Shown here piece by piece: positions 24,432 through 36,415 of a stretch of 64,000 bases of DNA; position 1 is the stretch's first letter, and every line of letters starts with the position of its first letter. The stretch is taken from positions 20,310,001 through 20,374,000 of the forward strand of contig OY756964.1 of NCBI GenBank assembly GCA_963580455.1, written 5' to 3'. Under the pieces are notes generated by a model, which was given only the letters and a program-made list of their open reading frames with translations, made no database searches and had not been told where the DNA came from. The stretch comes from Euonymus europaeus (taxonomy: Eukaryota; Streptophyta; Magnoliopsida; Celastrales; Celastraceae). The position numbers were made by a program, and so were the translations under genes.

Positions 24432-25085
24432 TAGTGAATTGGTGTCACCCTAATAATCCTTCGTTTGCCCAGTAAAAACAAAAACTAATCCCTGTTTGTG
24501 TTGCCGCATAGAAGCCATCAGTCATTTGTCCGTTTTGAGCCCAAAATATATTAAATCGAACATTGTTTTGAGCCCGACAACATGGTGCTAACTGCTACAC
24601 CATTAAAGGCATTTTTCTACCTCAAAACTCAAGTTATGCCTACACAAGGAAGTCTCACAATGCAAAAGTTCCTTTCAAATTAACAAACTTGACTCAAAGA
24701 ATCCAAATGCAATGGTTCAAATGAAAAATAAAAGGAAAGTTAACAAAGCAAAAGATTTTCCTTGATGATTAAGAGTAAAATCATATCCTTAAATATGGCA
24801 AGCAGTGGAAAGCTGTTCAAAAACCGACCCTATTCTATTGTCAGTACAAACTAACTCCTTGAGCTGATAATTGATTTCTAGTCATACTCTATATGGAACC
24901 TGACAGCAACAATGCGACGAAAAATTACACAGAAAGATTATATAAGAAGAATAAACAAAACCATTCGCTCAGACGGGCTAATAAGTTCCCAAGAAGAGCA
25001 AATGGCACAGGCCATACATACGCGTTGATGTATCTCCAGAACAATTTCGACAAAATCAACAAAAAAGAAGAGAAGCTTCTTAGTC
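24432..25085. other. Convergent 3' ends of PORR and sulfurase-like genes
   Basis: No gene seen; the interval should carry the two 3' UTRs. Short ORFs here are in UTR-like AT-rich sequence. Confidence 0.55.
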
Positions 25086-27926
25086 CTATGTTTCTGAATC
25101 TTCTGGAACTGTAGATAATTCATCCCCTTGAGCAAATGATGGATTAAGAAACTTAGCCACAAAAGCCCACATCTTATAAACATCTTCAAAGTTGGTGAGA
25201 AATCCAAGTGATGCTGTAACAACCTCAACGCGAAAAAATGCATTTTTACCAACTTGAGTGATATTAGCCACAGGCATGCTCAAGGCCGCATCTTCGGTAT
25301 CAAATGCCTTGCTGTTCTGTTTCTGATTATCAACAATCCTTATATGACTGAGGATCCCAATTCCGAGGGATATACCATATCGCTCAGCTATTTTCTGAAC
25401 CACTTCTGGGTACATCATTGGTCCTCCACTGCTCTCTCTCACATTAAAAGCTACCGCAGCGCCTCTTTCATACTTAATTTTTGGGCCGTATATTTGCACA
25501 AGAGGAACTCCTGCACCTTCATCTGTACTGGGAAACCGAAGTTGAAGTAGTGAGGTAACAAGCCAGTTGATCAAAAATCGTAGTCTAACGGTGGTCTTGT
25601 TAAGGCCGAGCATGTTTATGTGATCAAGATGCCGGCAACTTATCTCTGGCTCCCTCCTTACCCAATCGTGTTCATCAACATAGTCTCCATCACTCATGCA
25701 CTCATCATAATCAAGGCAAATCAAAGATTCATCCCCAAGCTCCAAGCCACTGACATCTTCCTGGTGGTTGTTTCCAGTGGTGGAAGATATAGTGCGACCC
25801 ATGCTTAAAACTCGATCATCCTCTTCCACACTGAAAAATCTACCACCAGCAAGTCTACTCGTTTCTCTCCGCCCCAGTAGTCTAAACTCGCCTTCTGTCT
25901 CTCTCCTTATAGCACTTTCATTTGCCTGTTGGGTAATTTCTGAGGCTGAGGTACATGTGGGACTACCATGCGCAAACTTGGAAATCCGGCTATCAAGTCT
26001 GAACCCATTTATCATAGAACTCGAGTTAGGATCAACCTTTGAGTTACCCTTGATTTCATATTCTTCGTGAATTTCCCCAGCATGCTGTTCTGTACATTTT
26101 ACATTATTCAAAGAAGAGTGGTCTGTGTTGACAAACTGTTCTTCAGGGATTACTTTAGCACTATCAAGCTCCTGTGACACTGATAACACAGCAACATCGA
26201 AAGAGAAAACATGATCTTGTTCTGGTTTCTGATTCACTTTCCTGTCATCATACAATGGATTAAATATTTTAGAAGTGAGTTTCGACGACAATTGACCATT
26301 ATTTTTGTTGGTCGAAAACCATGATGATGGCAAAGGTGAGGTTGATTTCTCTTTTATCACCATACAAGCATTACCAGAGGAAAATGGGCTTTGACCAAGA
26401 TCAATCCAATATGAATTGTCTGATGAATCGTCCTCACTGAAATTGGGACTTCTCATTACATCCCCAACTGAAAAGCTCTCAGCCTCTTCAAAAATGGTGC
26501 TTGCCCCATCCTTGTCTGAGCTGTTATCTTGTTCTACCTCGGACTCAAAGACATCCTTGACCTGGCTGGGGGTGAATACACCAGAAAATGCAGGCATTTG
26601 AGATCCACCGTGTGTTTCAGGCACAGATGGCTCATTACTGCAAATGGCGCTATCTTGAATTCCAGCCAAAACATCAATACCGTCGACCGAATCACTCAAA
26701 TACTGGGGTAAAACAGGAAGGATCCTCACCATTCCAGACCCAGTATGCCCACTGCGATTTTGCAAGACTGGCATTACAGATTTCTTGATCAAAAGGCATC
26801 CAAACCCAGTTGGGTCCGTCCCAAACACCCTGTAGAACGATGTGATAATAAAATCTGGCCTGAACAGTGACAACCCAAGAGAGTCCATATCTTTGGGTCC
26901 TAAGGCCCCAGCATCAAGCAATACATGCCAGTTATTTTGCTGAGCAAGCGCCATCCACTGATACGAATACTTAGCACCAGTAACCCTAGACTGAACAGGG
27001 AACACAAACAACCCAGTCGCTGAATCCTTCTTCCTCTTCTTCTTGATTGAAATTTGCTTTCTCAGCTCTCTAGAACAGAGCCTAAATGTAGGCCATTTAA
27101 ACCATGCGCTAGAAACCTTAGCACCCTTTTCTTTGGCACATTGACCCATCCAATTCACCGACTGACTCTCGTGATCAAACATGGTCAACAATTGCTTGTT
27201 TGATTGAAAAGGATATGATTCAGCTAGCAATTTAAAAGCAGACCCTCTACTGACAGTAAATACCATTCCATATTCACTTTCAGGGATATTCAAAAACTCC
27301 ATAATCCTAGTCCTTATATCATGTTCCACAGTACCCTTCTCAGCACCTCCATAAAGAGCCTGATTGCTCACATTTGCAGTAATCTCAGACAAAGTAAATG
27401 CTGATGACTGCCAATTATACTGAGTCTGATGATATGAAAAGAGTCCAAAGCCACAGTAATCAAGACATACCTTTGAATTAGAGTCACAGAGATGCTCATA
27501 CTCTTCCAACCTCAATTCATCAATTTTTTCAGAGGATTGAAACTTTGGGTACATTGTGAGGAACTTAGAGAAGGCATCACGTAGTTCAGGTACTGAGTCT
27601 TCACTGCTAAATGTCCGCTCCGCAGCCATAGCCGTGGCTCGCAAGAACTCCCTCTGGGCATGAAGCCTAGCGAGCGATCGTGACCTGCCAATGGATTTCT
27701 CTTGATTCGATGATGGTTCAGCATCTGTGTCTTGGGATTTTACGAGAGACCCATCTTCAGATGCTGCTTCAAGAGCTTCTCTGAGCTTGTTCTCATGCAA
27801 TTGACGAAGCATAGAGGGCTTTCGCTTTGGGTCCTCTGTCAACGCAGAACGATTTCGCCTTTTGGTCTTCTTGTCCATGATTAGAGCTGCACAGCGGGTT
27901 ATCGGTTTCCATAGTGAAAGATGCAT
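25086..27926 (-). CDS. Molybdenum-cofactor-sulfurase-like protein, PLP-transferase fold, catalytic Lys replaced
   Basis: Single-exon ORF of 946 residues from [21 protein letters not shown] longer in-frame start at 28037 exists, but MHLSLWKP is the start I associate with this plant family. Residues about 130-470 form the NifS/cysteine-desulfurase-like fold related to the N-terminus of MoCo sulfurase: [70 protein letters not shown] (Asp338) and [20 protein letters not shown]. In active enzymes the SFYK-type Lys forms the PLP Schiff base; here residue 366 is Arg (codon 26829-26831). A polar, Ser-rich middle is followed by a conserved C-terminal block ([58 protein letters not shown]). The MOSC domain of true MoCo sulfurase is absent. 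Function is therefore uncertain; it is probably not a standard sulfurase. Confidence 0.85.
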   Translation of the reverse strand: MHLSLWKPITRCAALIMDKKTKRRNRSALTEDPKRKPSMLRQLHENKLREALEAASEDGSLVKSQDTDAEPSSNQEKSIGRSRSLARLHAQREFLRATAMAAERTFSSEDSVPELRDAFSKFLTMYPKFQSSEKIDELRLEEYEHLCDSNSKVCLDYCGFGLFSYHQTQYNWQSSAFTLSEITANVSNQALYGGAEKGTVEHDIRTRIMEFLNIPESEYGMVFTVSRGSAFKLLAESYPFQSNKQLLTMFDHESQSVNWMGQCAKEKGAKVSSAWFKWPTFRLCSRELRKQISIKKKRKKDSATGLFVFPVQSRVTGAKYSYQWMALAQQNNWHVLLDAGALGPKDMDSLGLSLFRPDFIITSFYRVFGTDPTGFGCLLIKKSVMPVLQNRSGHTGSGMVRILPVLPQYLSDSVDGIDVLAGIQDSAICSNEPSVPETHGGSQMPAFSGVFTPSQVKDVFESEVEQDNSSDKDGASTIFEEAESFSVGDVMRSPNFSEDDSSDNSYWIDLGQSPFSSGNACMVIKEKSTSPLPSSWFSTNKNNGQLSSKLTSKIFNPLYDDRKVNQKPEQDHVFSFDVAVLSVSQELDSAKVIPEEQFVNTDHSSLNNVKCTEQHAGEIHEEYEIKGNSKVDPNSSSMINGFRLDSRISKFAHGSPTCTSASEITQQANESAIRRETEGEFRLLGRRETSRLAGGRFFSVEEDDRVLSMGRTISSTTGNNHQEDVSGLELGDESLICLDYDECMSDGDYVDEHDWVRREPEISCRHLDHINMLGLNKTTVRLRFLINWLVTSLLQLRFPSTDEGAGVPLVQIYGPKIKYERGAAVAFNVRESSGGPMMYPEVVQKIAERYGISLGIGILSHIRIVDNQKQNSKAFDTEDAALSMPVANITQVGKNAFFRVEVVTASLGFLTNFEDVYKMWAFVAKFLNPSFAQGDELSTVPEDSET

Positions 27927-28037
27927 GAACGCTTCTTCGCAACCAATTCCACTGATACCCAGAAAGCAAATACTACCAGCACACAAGCTCAATTTCAAAT
28001 TATGGAAAGCAAAACGAGTTTTCTTTTGTTCTTTCAA

Positions 28038-30369
28038 ATGAAGCGGAGAACTTTACTTTTATGACCTGAAACATCAGTCAAAAGAGTAGAAACAAAGATT
28101 CTTTGTTAGATGAAGAAGAATTGGTCATAAAGAAGCGAAAAGAAAAAGAATGAGAGGGAAAAAAACAAAGTTAAGCATATCTGATTAGAATCAAACCTTT
28201 AAGACTTGATCAGAGAAACCGTTGCTTTAGCATCCTTTTAATTTGTGGGTTCTCCATTTCAAATTCAACAACATAACATTCAAAACCCAGATGCTAAACA
28301 GAGCACAGAAGCTTGAACCCCACCAAATATATACAAAACCCAGATTCAAAGACATCCAACCAGAATAAGAATCAATCCTTAGAATCCAAAAGAGGCAAGA
28401 AGAAACCGACCCAATATTCAAAATGCATCAAAACGACAGGATATGGAGGAGAGAGCGGTAAACATTGACTGAACACGAAATAAATACACAGCAGTAGTAA
28501 TACACCAACAATGGAACGGCTCCAACAACCCCTCAGTAGTCTCTCACCAGTCACCAACCACTCGACTCTCTCACTGAGCATATAGTTACAGCAGCAGTGG
28601 CCACGCCCACGATAAAAAAACAGCAGCACATCAATTCCTCAATTACTACAACAGCTAATACAAACATGTCTTAAATGCTCCCTCTCCCTCTCCCTCTCCC
28701 TCTCCCTCTCCCACCATTATTATTCCCTGTTCGAATTCCCGTTTTGTCCCTCCAACAGTCCAACTTTAGTTTGAGTTAATATGGCAAAACTTTTTCCGTC
28801 TATTTGATCACATCAGTTTTTAATTTCGTTCTTAAATTATTTTTTGTCACACTTTTATCCCCCACTTATTGAAATGTATCATTTTTGTCCATAGAAAGTA
28901 TCCGATAATGAAAAAACTGACTTGACAAATAAGTTGGCTTCCATGCGAGAAAGAGAGCACGGGTATACTCGACCTCAAATATAAAATTATATTTTTGTCT
29001 CTCACCTAAAACGCTAGGTTTCATTTTCGCCTTGGAACTAATTTTTCTCGCATCTTTCGTTTTTCTTCTTCAAATTTCATATACAGAGGATTAAACCTCA
29101 ACATACCTCAACTCCTCCTTCACCCCTCGACGACAACTACAACTACAACAATCATTTCACCTCTAATTCCAGTCGACCAAAATCACCTTCTCCAAATATG
29201 CACGGTCATCTATCAACAACAGAGTTAATCGAATTTTCGTTTCCATCTGACAGCTTCGCATTTCAACCCATGTTAGCTCTATTACAAAACCAAATGATTT
29301 ATTTTGGACTGGATAAAGTTACTAAGGACCCATATGACAGAATGAATACTTCGGATGAGATTATTGGTATTAACCCGGCAAAATTATACTTTTCCTAAAC
29401 CTATCACTTTTGGGTTTCTTCAGGCTCCTCTGCATTAAAAAGTAGAGAGAATGTTTGGGGTAAAGCTGCGGCCTTTATGCATTCCTAATCATGACCCAAA
29501 TATATATAGTCATTGGTCTAAGGAAGAGCACTTTGCAGGAATCTTTTTGACTCGCTCATCTTCTCTTTGCTTCAATCACAGTAAATTATGAAGTTTTGGC
29601 TTTTAGTTGTGGTTAGTAATTTTTCTTTCACTGTTACTTAGGTACCCATTATATTCATAAGTTTTGGCACACTCTTAACAAACTAACGTTAATCTTCATT
29701 TGATTAATTGACAAAGACTTTTGATAAGTGAAGCAATTGACGTCTTAACGATCAATTAAATTATTACTACATAACAATAATGTCCATAAGAAACCATTAG
29801 CCAACCAACATGCAATGAACTGACTCGTGCTTGCATATCATTATATGGGTTGAAAAGAGTGGTCAAACTAAGGTACTGTTGATAAGTTAATGATAAGATC
29901 CAACAGGCATAATAGCACTGGTTCAACAAAAAATTTGTCATCACGCTCTCAACCTTCTTAAATAGTTTTCATCCGTTTTTGTGGCGGAACCAAAAAGTTA
30001 TTGGAGGGATGCCAAAGGTTGATGAGATTGGGGGCAATGTCACTTTTTTTTTTTATGACTATCTACTAGAAGAATGACTAAAAACAAGCACATATCTGGA
30101 TTGTAATTAAATTGCACATCACAAATTGAAGTATGAAATATTTAAGATACAAAAAATCATTTAAGTTGTTCACGACGATTTTTCATTGAGTAAAAGTCAT
30201 CTATATATAATTAAATATGAACTAAAAGTTCTAGCAAACTCACTTTCAATATGAAAAATCATGCAATCTACAAGAAATTCATCGTCTATTTTGTTCTAAA
30301 GTCTAGTTAGGGGATGAAAAATACATGTCTTTTTAGTAAGCTGTATAGTTTATATCACATTATAAATAT
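28038..30369. other. 5' UTR of the sulfurase-like gene and intergenic DNA
   Basis: A minus-strand acceptor (GATGTTTCAG|GTC near 28070) suggests a 5' UTR intron. A CCTCTC hexamer array occupies 28679-28712. From 28740 to 30369 I see no gene, only AT-rich sequence with scattered ORFs such as 29198-29398 that lack a recognisable domain. Confidence 0.5.
28679..28712. repeat. (CCTCTC)n hexanucleotide microsatellite
   Basis: Five to six perfect CCCTCT units, probably in or just upstream of the transcribed 5' region of the sulfurase-like gene (reads as GAGAGG on its strand). Confidence 0.85.
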
Positions 30370-31367
30370 TAGGAAAAAGTAACCAAAATGCTCTGTGATT
30401 TCAAAAACGGGCCACTTGAGTCTCTGTGCTTTATTTCATGTCAAACGAGTCCTTACAGTTTCAAAAGTGGATCATGTTCGCCCTTTCGAAGATTTTTTTT
30501 GCCTATTTATGTCTAGCTGATTGTTGCATAATTCCATTTGACAAAGTTGCTTGAGAGCTCAAATAAGAAACCCTAGCAAACACATGCTCGTCTCTTTCTA
30601 CTCTCCACCGCTACCCATAGCAGCTGCTAGAATCCATCAACGCTAATCCAATACAAAATCAATTGCACATCACCATATCACAAGAGATATGTTATCGATT
30701 ATAAACTATGGTTTGCATTTTTATGTTTGATTTCAATATAGGGTTTCATTTCTGCGAATATGTTCAAATTGGGGCTGTTGTTTAGGGTTTTTAATTGGGG
30801 GCTGCTGTCAAACATTTTTCAATTCTAAGGTGGATCAATATGGTGAAACCAAAGGTAAGGGTTGTGTAAAAACCTGTTTTAGAGGAGAAGTTGGACACTA
30901 GGTGTTCAGAGGAGGAGTTGGACACCAAGTGTTCAAAAGAGGAGTACTTGGAAACTGATTTTAGCATTGATGACCTATTGGGCAAAGACTTTCTTCCCCA
31001 AGAAGATTCTTCTAAGGGTGATGAAGAGGTCAATGCAGCTAAAGAGAAGTTGAAGAAGCACGATAGAGGATGGAAATCAGTGCCTTTTTTGCATGAGAGT
31101 GATGAAGAGGATAATCATGGTGTGGAAGACGATGCTGATCTAGGGGCTGACACAAAAACAATATAGTTATCCAAATGAAAATGATGATTTAGAACATCTA
31201 GATGATTTTGATCATCCATGTAATGAGTATTTTGATCCCTCTGACCCTAGAAGTTATATAAATAGTACATATGAGGACCCTAACCTAAGAGATGAGAGTG
31301 TTACGAAGGAGAGTAGATTTCCATTATTCAAAAAGTAGAAAGATATTCCTATATTTGAACTTAATAT

Positions 31368-31889
31368 TAGGGCTGTCAAAATTGATCGAAAAAACCGAAC
31401 CGCCCGACCAAACCGACCGATCGGGCGGTTCTAAATTTTTTAAATTATGAGAACCGACCGATCGGTTTTATTTTTATATAAACAATTATCAATGGTCGGT
31501 TTTGTTACACCGAAGAAAACCGAACCGACCGAATTAATAATATATTAGTATTACATATATAATTATATAATATATATTTAAGTTATTAAACATTTAAACT
31601 AATTAAATAAATTTGGGTCATTGATATAAATAATCAATCAATGGCCCAGATTTAAAGGGTCAGGCCCAATGGTCTTTTAGCCCAACAGTAAATGAGATCT
31701 TGGCCTATTAAAATTAGGCCCATCTTAAAACCGAAAACCGGCCGAAAACCGACCAAACCGAAAGTCGGTTTTCTCTCTTGAACTGTAGTGTTTGGTCGGT
31801 TTCGGTTATTTATTAAAAAAAAACTGAAAATTCGGCCCGGGTGTTGAGGGGTCATAAAAACCGACCAAGACCGACCAATGACAGCCCTA
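31368..31889. mobile_element. hAT MITE (522 bases) nested in the MULE
   Basis: Ends TAGGGCTGTCA and TGACAGCCCTA form a perfect 11-base TIR. The element is bounded by a perfect 8-base duplication CTTAATAT at 31360-31367 and 31890-31897. Removing the element and one duplication restores the MULE reading frame (FELN joined to MLFHRNTEF). The interior is rich in ACCGACC and CGGTCGGTTTT motifs, typical of this hAT MITE type, and has no coding capacity. Confidence 0.92.
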
Positions 31890-32072
31890 CTTAATATGTT
31901 GTTTCATAGAAATACTGAGTTTAAGGATGTTGTGACTAGCTATGTAATAACAACTAGGCATGACATTTGATTCACTAAGAATGAACTCAGTAAGTATAGA
32001 TCTAAATGTCTAGGAGCTGCTAACTGTCCATGGCTCATCTTTGGGACTTTCAGCAAAGATGTTGATAGTGTT

Positions 32073-32928
32073 TGTAATAACCAAAATTGGGTCAGGCCCA
32101 ATTCTCTGACAAGTTTGTACCTAGTCAGCGTCTGATTAGTCAAAGGCCTAGTCAGCCTTGATAATGTCTGGTACTTAGAATTTCAGCTCCAGCTCGGACT
32201 CTTATTGATGAACTGTTGCTCGCCAAAGCCGTGAGCGCAAGAGCTCGCCGATATAGGTTCTGTTGGCGACTGGAGCTCGAATGTGAAGTGATTACGAGGC
32301 TCGCATAGTCGCGAGGTCGCCGACACCAGAGTGCGCCTCTTCCCTATGCCCTAGGGGGACCTCGCCTTCCCAAGGTAGATTGTCCGACACGTCTGTCAGA
32401 TGGCCAAGTATCATTTCTCGCTTTATATCCTTCATTTAAATGCTCTAGTATCACCTTTTGCCTTAAACCGCCTTTCTAGTTGATCTATTATAAAGTAACC
32501 GTCACTTCGACATAGACCTGTCTTTTCAATGTCAGTTTGTCTTTTCGACCCCAAAGTACCTAAAAGCCCTTACTAAAAATAGTAAGAGGAAATGCTATAA
32601 ATACCACCCCACCTCCGCGGGGAGAGGGGGAGACACATTTTTTGTTTGAGAACCAGAACACACATTACACTGACCGTCTCGGCTAGCTAACCTCCAAACA
32701 TTGTCCCTCTTTTCCCGGTCTCCACCACGGTAGTTTTCCGTTCTTCTCCTTGAAATTGACTTGATCGTCGGAGCCCCAACGACCGGGCCCCCACAATCCG
32801 ATCTTTGGGATCTCACGATTTATTGCTTGTAGTGTGCAAGATTTGAAGGATCTTCAGATATTTGAAGAAGGTTGCCAGGGTCCACTTGAAGCTGAGCTGG
32901 TAGAATCCTTTGATTGTAGGGCTCTACA
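32073..32928 (+). mobile_element. Solo LTR (856 bases) nested in the MULE transposase
   Basis: Starts TGTAATAACC and ends GCTCTACA. It contains a TATAAATA box at 32596-32603 and the TTGATCGTCGGAGCC leader shared with the LTR at 1-1208. It interrupts the MuDR N-terminal domain between KDVDSV and FQVKTYV. No second LTR or internal domain is present, so it is a solo LTR left by recombination. A clean 5-base target duplication was not seen (GTGTT versus ATTTT), perhaps from mutation. Confidence 0.8.
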
Positions 32929-35520
32929 ATTTTCAGGTTAAGACATATGTTCTTGAATACTCTTGTGAGCGTAAAAGGGGATTGAAGAGGTTGATACATA
33001 AATCCTTGGGATTCGAATTCTATGACCTTGTAGCTACACATCTAGACATTAAGAGTAGGTATTTTAAGCCTTTTATGAAGAAAACATTGGAGTTAGATGT
33101 TAACTGGACTTAGTGCAAACATGTGAGGAAGAAGATATTGACAGATTCAGTAAGAAATTGCATGAAAGAGTAGCAGATTGGGGATAATATTGAGGAGCCA
33201 TTGTCATCTAACCCTAGAATAACTGTTTCACTCCTCACTAATAAGTAGCAAGAGAGTGATCCACCAGAATTTAAGGCCCTTTTACTGTTGTTTCAAAAGT
33301 TGTAAGGATGATTTTTTAAATGGATGCGGGTCAACTTTGAGCATAGATGGTCATTTTCTTAAGGGATTGGTTAAATGAGAGTTATTGACAACAATAGGAA
33401 GAGATTAAAATAACTAAATGTTCCCATTAGCATGGGCAGTTGTGCTAGTGAAAAATACTGAAACTTGGACTTGGTTCTTAAACTTATTGAAGCATGACCT
33501 TGGGTTTGTAGAAGGGGAAAGGTACACTATCATAAGTGACCAATAAAAGGTATGTTTTTTGGGTTCAAAAGAAAGTGATTATATAACATGTTATTGATTA
33601 TGTGTGTTTGAACATTTTAGGTTCAAGTTGATGCTGTTGTAGACACATAGCCTCAAGCTGAGCAAAATTTTTATTATCGTCATTTATTTGCAAACTAGAG
33701 CAAGACTCATTCTGATAGACATTTAAAAAATCAATTTTGGGAACTAGTAAAATCTACTAATAGGCATGATTTTGATGTGAACTACAAATAATTGGAGAGG
33801 GTGCATCCTACTGCTAGTATGGATCTGTTACTAGTTGATCCTAAGTTCTAATGCAAGGCTTTCTTCGGTGCATGGTCTAGTTGTGATTCTTGCGACAATA
33901 ACTTATGTGAGGCTTTTAATGGAAGTATTGTGGAAGCAAGAAGAAAATTCATCATATCTATGCTTAAAGATATAAAGAGGGTAGTTATGAGAAGGATTAG
34001 AGATAAAAGAGTTGGTGTGAATTCATAGAAAAATAATTTTGGTCCACTGATCAATAAGAAGTTTTAAACAGTGTGAAATAGTCATTTTTGGGTGTCGGAG
34101 TGGAATGAGGGTGTAGATATGAAGTGAAGCATGGCTCAACGCAGTATGTAGTTCATTTACGAGCAGGGGTTGTGCTCTTGTAGAGCTTGGGAGATCGTTG
34201 GAATTCCACGTCCTCCTGATATTCATGCTATTTATGAAAATAGAGAAAAAGTTGAAGATTACATCAATTCATGATATAAGACTAATACCTATTAGAGGGC
34301 CTATGTTAAACCAATTGAGCCAATCATCGGGAGAACATGTGGCCAATAAGTGATCAAGATGTAGTGGTTCCTCCAAGACTTACGAATGCATGGTAGACCA
34401 AAAAAGAAGTGAAGGAGGGAACATAATAAAGTGATTGTCAAAAATAGGTTGATCAGAGAAGGGAAGAACGTCACTTGTCATATTTGCAAAAGAAAGGGTC
34501 ATAATATAAGAAGCAAGACATGTCCGGCCAAAGGTAGTGAGAGTAGCCAAAAGAGTGACCTCACTACAGCTCATACACAAATGCAGGAGGGTGTTGGATC
34601 AATTGCGATGCCTACAAGTGCAACCGCCAACAAGCTTGTGCCCATCAACATCAGGTGCCTTAACACAAATGGTAGCTGCAAATGCTAGGTATGTTAGTCA
34701 TTTCCACAAAGATTGCAAGCCAAAGAGCAAATCGAGAAAGAGAACTTTGCTGATTGGACTTGACTTGGCCTCTACATAAACCCCGACATCGGTCGATCAA
34801 TTTTGAATTTAAGTACTGAATTCATGATTCAATGATGCTATCTTAGTCTACAAGTTGAAAATGTTGTTAATTCACATTTCTCTATGCTTTTTTGGCCTTG
34901 AACTTCTATGTCGAGGGTCATTGATCGTGGTCTCTATGCTTTTTTGGCCTTGAACTTCTATGTCGAGGGTCATTGATCGTGGAAGTCAGAACATAAGAGT
35001 GCAAAAGAATAAGGGGACCCATAATGAAGGTCAATCTCACTCTTAGTTGAACTTGTATTCTATTTCTAATTTACTGGACATGTTAAAACTGTATTTGTCA
35101 ATGTGTTTTTCTTGGTTGAACTTGTATTTTGGTTTTTTTACCACTTAGGGTTGGATATGTTAAGTATGTTTTTCATGAATCTGATTTGCTTATCTTATCT
35201 CATGCTGCTGTTAGAGATAAGAGGGTCATTTGACCCAATTTTTTAAATCACAGGGACTTTTTTTATCCATTATTCTAGACATAAGGCTCGGAAAGGCCTG
35301 ATAATAATCGTATCCACTTACTTTGAACAACTAAAATTATATTTTTTTAATAAAATTATTAAAGACACATGTCAAATTTCAATAAAAATTTGATGGAAAA
35401 TCTTTGAAAGGGCGAACATGACCTACTTTTGAAAGCATACTTGTTTGGTACGAAATAAAATACACGAGCTCAAGTGGTCCATTTTTAAAACCATAGGAAC
35501 ATTTTGATTACTTTTCCCTA

Positions 35521-36037
35521 ATAAAGATCATACGTAGAAACATAAATTTAAAAGACCTCATACCTGTCTTTTTAGTAAAGCAGTATACTTTATATTACAT
35601 TATAAATATTATTAAAAAAAAAAAGAAAAAAAAAGGAGGGGCCACCATTGATTCAGCCCCTGTTTGTCCCCCATAGAAATAGAACCGAAGTCCCTGATGT
35701 CCTGGCCAAGTTAGCCCAGTGGCATGCTAACTCGAGTTTCCTTCTTTGATATTTTGAACGAAATCATCAGGTTAGCCCTATCACTGAGTTGAACTTTTTC
35801 GAAGAATATTTTGGTCGTTCTACGTACTATAAATATTCTTATTATGAAAACCAATAGAAGAGCGAGTACTAGTACTCTGGAGAGTTCCGAAGGGGATGGG
35901 AGGCACATCATAACGTTTGATTCCTCTATGAGAGAGAGTTTGGTGTACTTGTCAATCATCACATGGACGACCGTGATTCAAAGTCAAAAGGATTTCATGC
36001 CTAGTGAAATTATTATAGGAACCCCCATCTCGTTCAT
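35521..36037. other. Flank of the MULE; unassigned
   Basis: 35570-35615 repeats, in direct orientation, the sequence immediately left of the MULE (30331-30370: GTCTTTTTAGTAA then ACATTATAAATATTA). An A-rich stretch lies at 35611-35635. The rest, to the LINE insertion at 36038, shows no recognisable gene. Confidence 0.5.
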
Positions 36038-36408
36038 TTTTTTTTTTTTGAAAGAATATGAATTTTTATTAATTACTAGAGACATCTACTAATAACAAAG
36101 ATTCTAAGAAGATTGATGGCAAAAGCAAAAAAAAAGGCTAGCATGAAAACGAGCAGCCTTCGATAAAGCGTAAGCCACTTCGTTTGCTTTCCTTTCAACA
36201 AAATGATAATCTGTCCTTAATAACTGAGAGGCTTACAATCCCTGAGCAAATCATCAAACTTGCGAAAATCCAGCGCAGGAGCGTTAAAAGCATCCACCAC
36301 TAGCTTTGCATCCAATTCCACCCTTGACACTAGAATACTGCGTATCGATTAGCCAAACAAGCGCCTCTCGGAATCCCAAAGCTTCAGCCTCCCTTGATGC
36401 AAAAATCC
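36038..36408 (-). mobile_element. 5'-truncated LINE fragment with RNase H-like 3' coding end
   Basis: The plus-strand left edge is a T run (36037-36049), that is, a poly(A) tail on the minus strand. The minus strand then reads a decayed RNase H domain: FASREAEALGFREALVWLID, then a FVERKANEVAYALSKAARF-like block, as found at the end of plant non-LTR retrotransposon ORF2. Near-perfect target duplications flank it: TCTCGTTCAT ending at 36037 and TCCCGTTCAT ending at 36415. Internal stops and frameshifts are present. Confidence 0.75.
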
Positions 36409-36415
36409 CGTTCAT

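Larger units (their letters stand above)
30860..34780 (+). pseudogene. MuDR-type MULE transposase pseudogene
   Basis: Segments read in order on the plus strand. First comes an acidic N-terminal region (LDTKCSKEEYLETDFSIDD, near 30891-31370). The MuDR N-terminal domain is split by the two insertions: FKDVV-SYVITTRHDI, KNELSKYRSKCLGAANCPW before the LTR, then VKTYVLEYSCERKRGLKRL after it. The transposase core follows with PLAWAVVLVKNTETW, WFLNLLKHDLGF and ISDQ*KV near 33420-33550. Next are LVDPKF, NNLCEAFNGSIVEARRKFI near 33840-33950, and WEIVGIPRPPDIHAI near 34190. Last is a CCHC-like knuckle CHICKRKGHNIRSKTC near 34480-34525. Many in-frame stops (for example after TRHDI and within ISDQ-KV) show it is dead independently of the insertions. 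Confidence 0.85.
30370..35520 (+). mobile_element. Mutator-like element (MULE, MuDR type) with nested insertions
   Basis: Terminal inverted repeats of about 125 bases: the left end (30370 onward, TAGGAAAAAGTAACCAAAATG through CATGTTCGCCCTTTC) matches the reverse complement of 35390-35520 (TAGGGAAAAGTAATCAAAATG through CATGTTCGCCCTTTC). Flanks carry a probable 8-9-base duplication (ATAAATAT versus ATAAAGAT). Inside is a decayed MuDR transposase on the plus strand. The transposase is interrupted by a hAT MITE at 31368-31889 and a solo LTR at 32073-32928. Long TIRs, duplication length and the transposase together fix the superfamily. Confidence 0.88.

Noticed and set aside
27927..28037. Longer N-terminus for the sulfurase-like protein (start at 28037)
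   Set aside because: MHLSLWKP at 27926 matches the start I associate with the plant family, and an acceptor site just upstream suggests this stretch is 5' UTR.
29198..29398. Plus-strand ORF of 66 codons as a small gene
   Set aside because: No motif, no splice or promoter context, and the length is expected by chance in 64 kb.
1..32928. The LTR-like sequences at 1-1208 and 32073-32928 as the two LTRs of one large element
   Set aside because: They share only the TATA-to-end part and have very different U3 regions. The second is a solo LTR inside a MULE, and ordinary genes lie between them.
35700..35740. tRNA-like segment (TAGCCCAGTGGCATGCTAACTCGAG)
   Set aside because: No acceptor stem, D-arm or T-arm can be formed around it.
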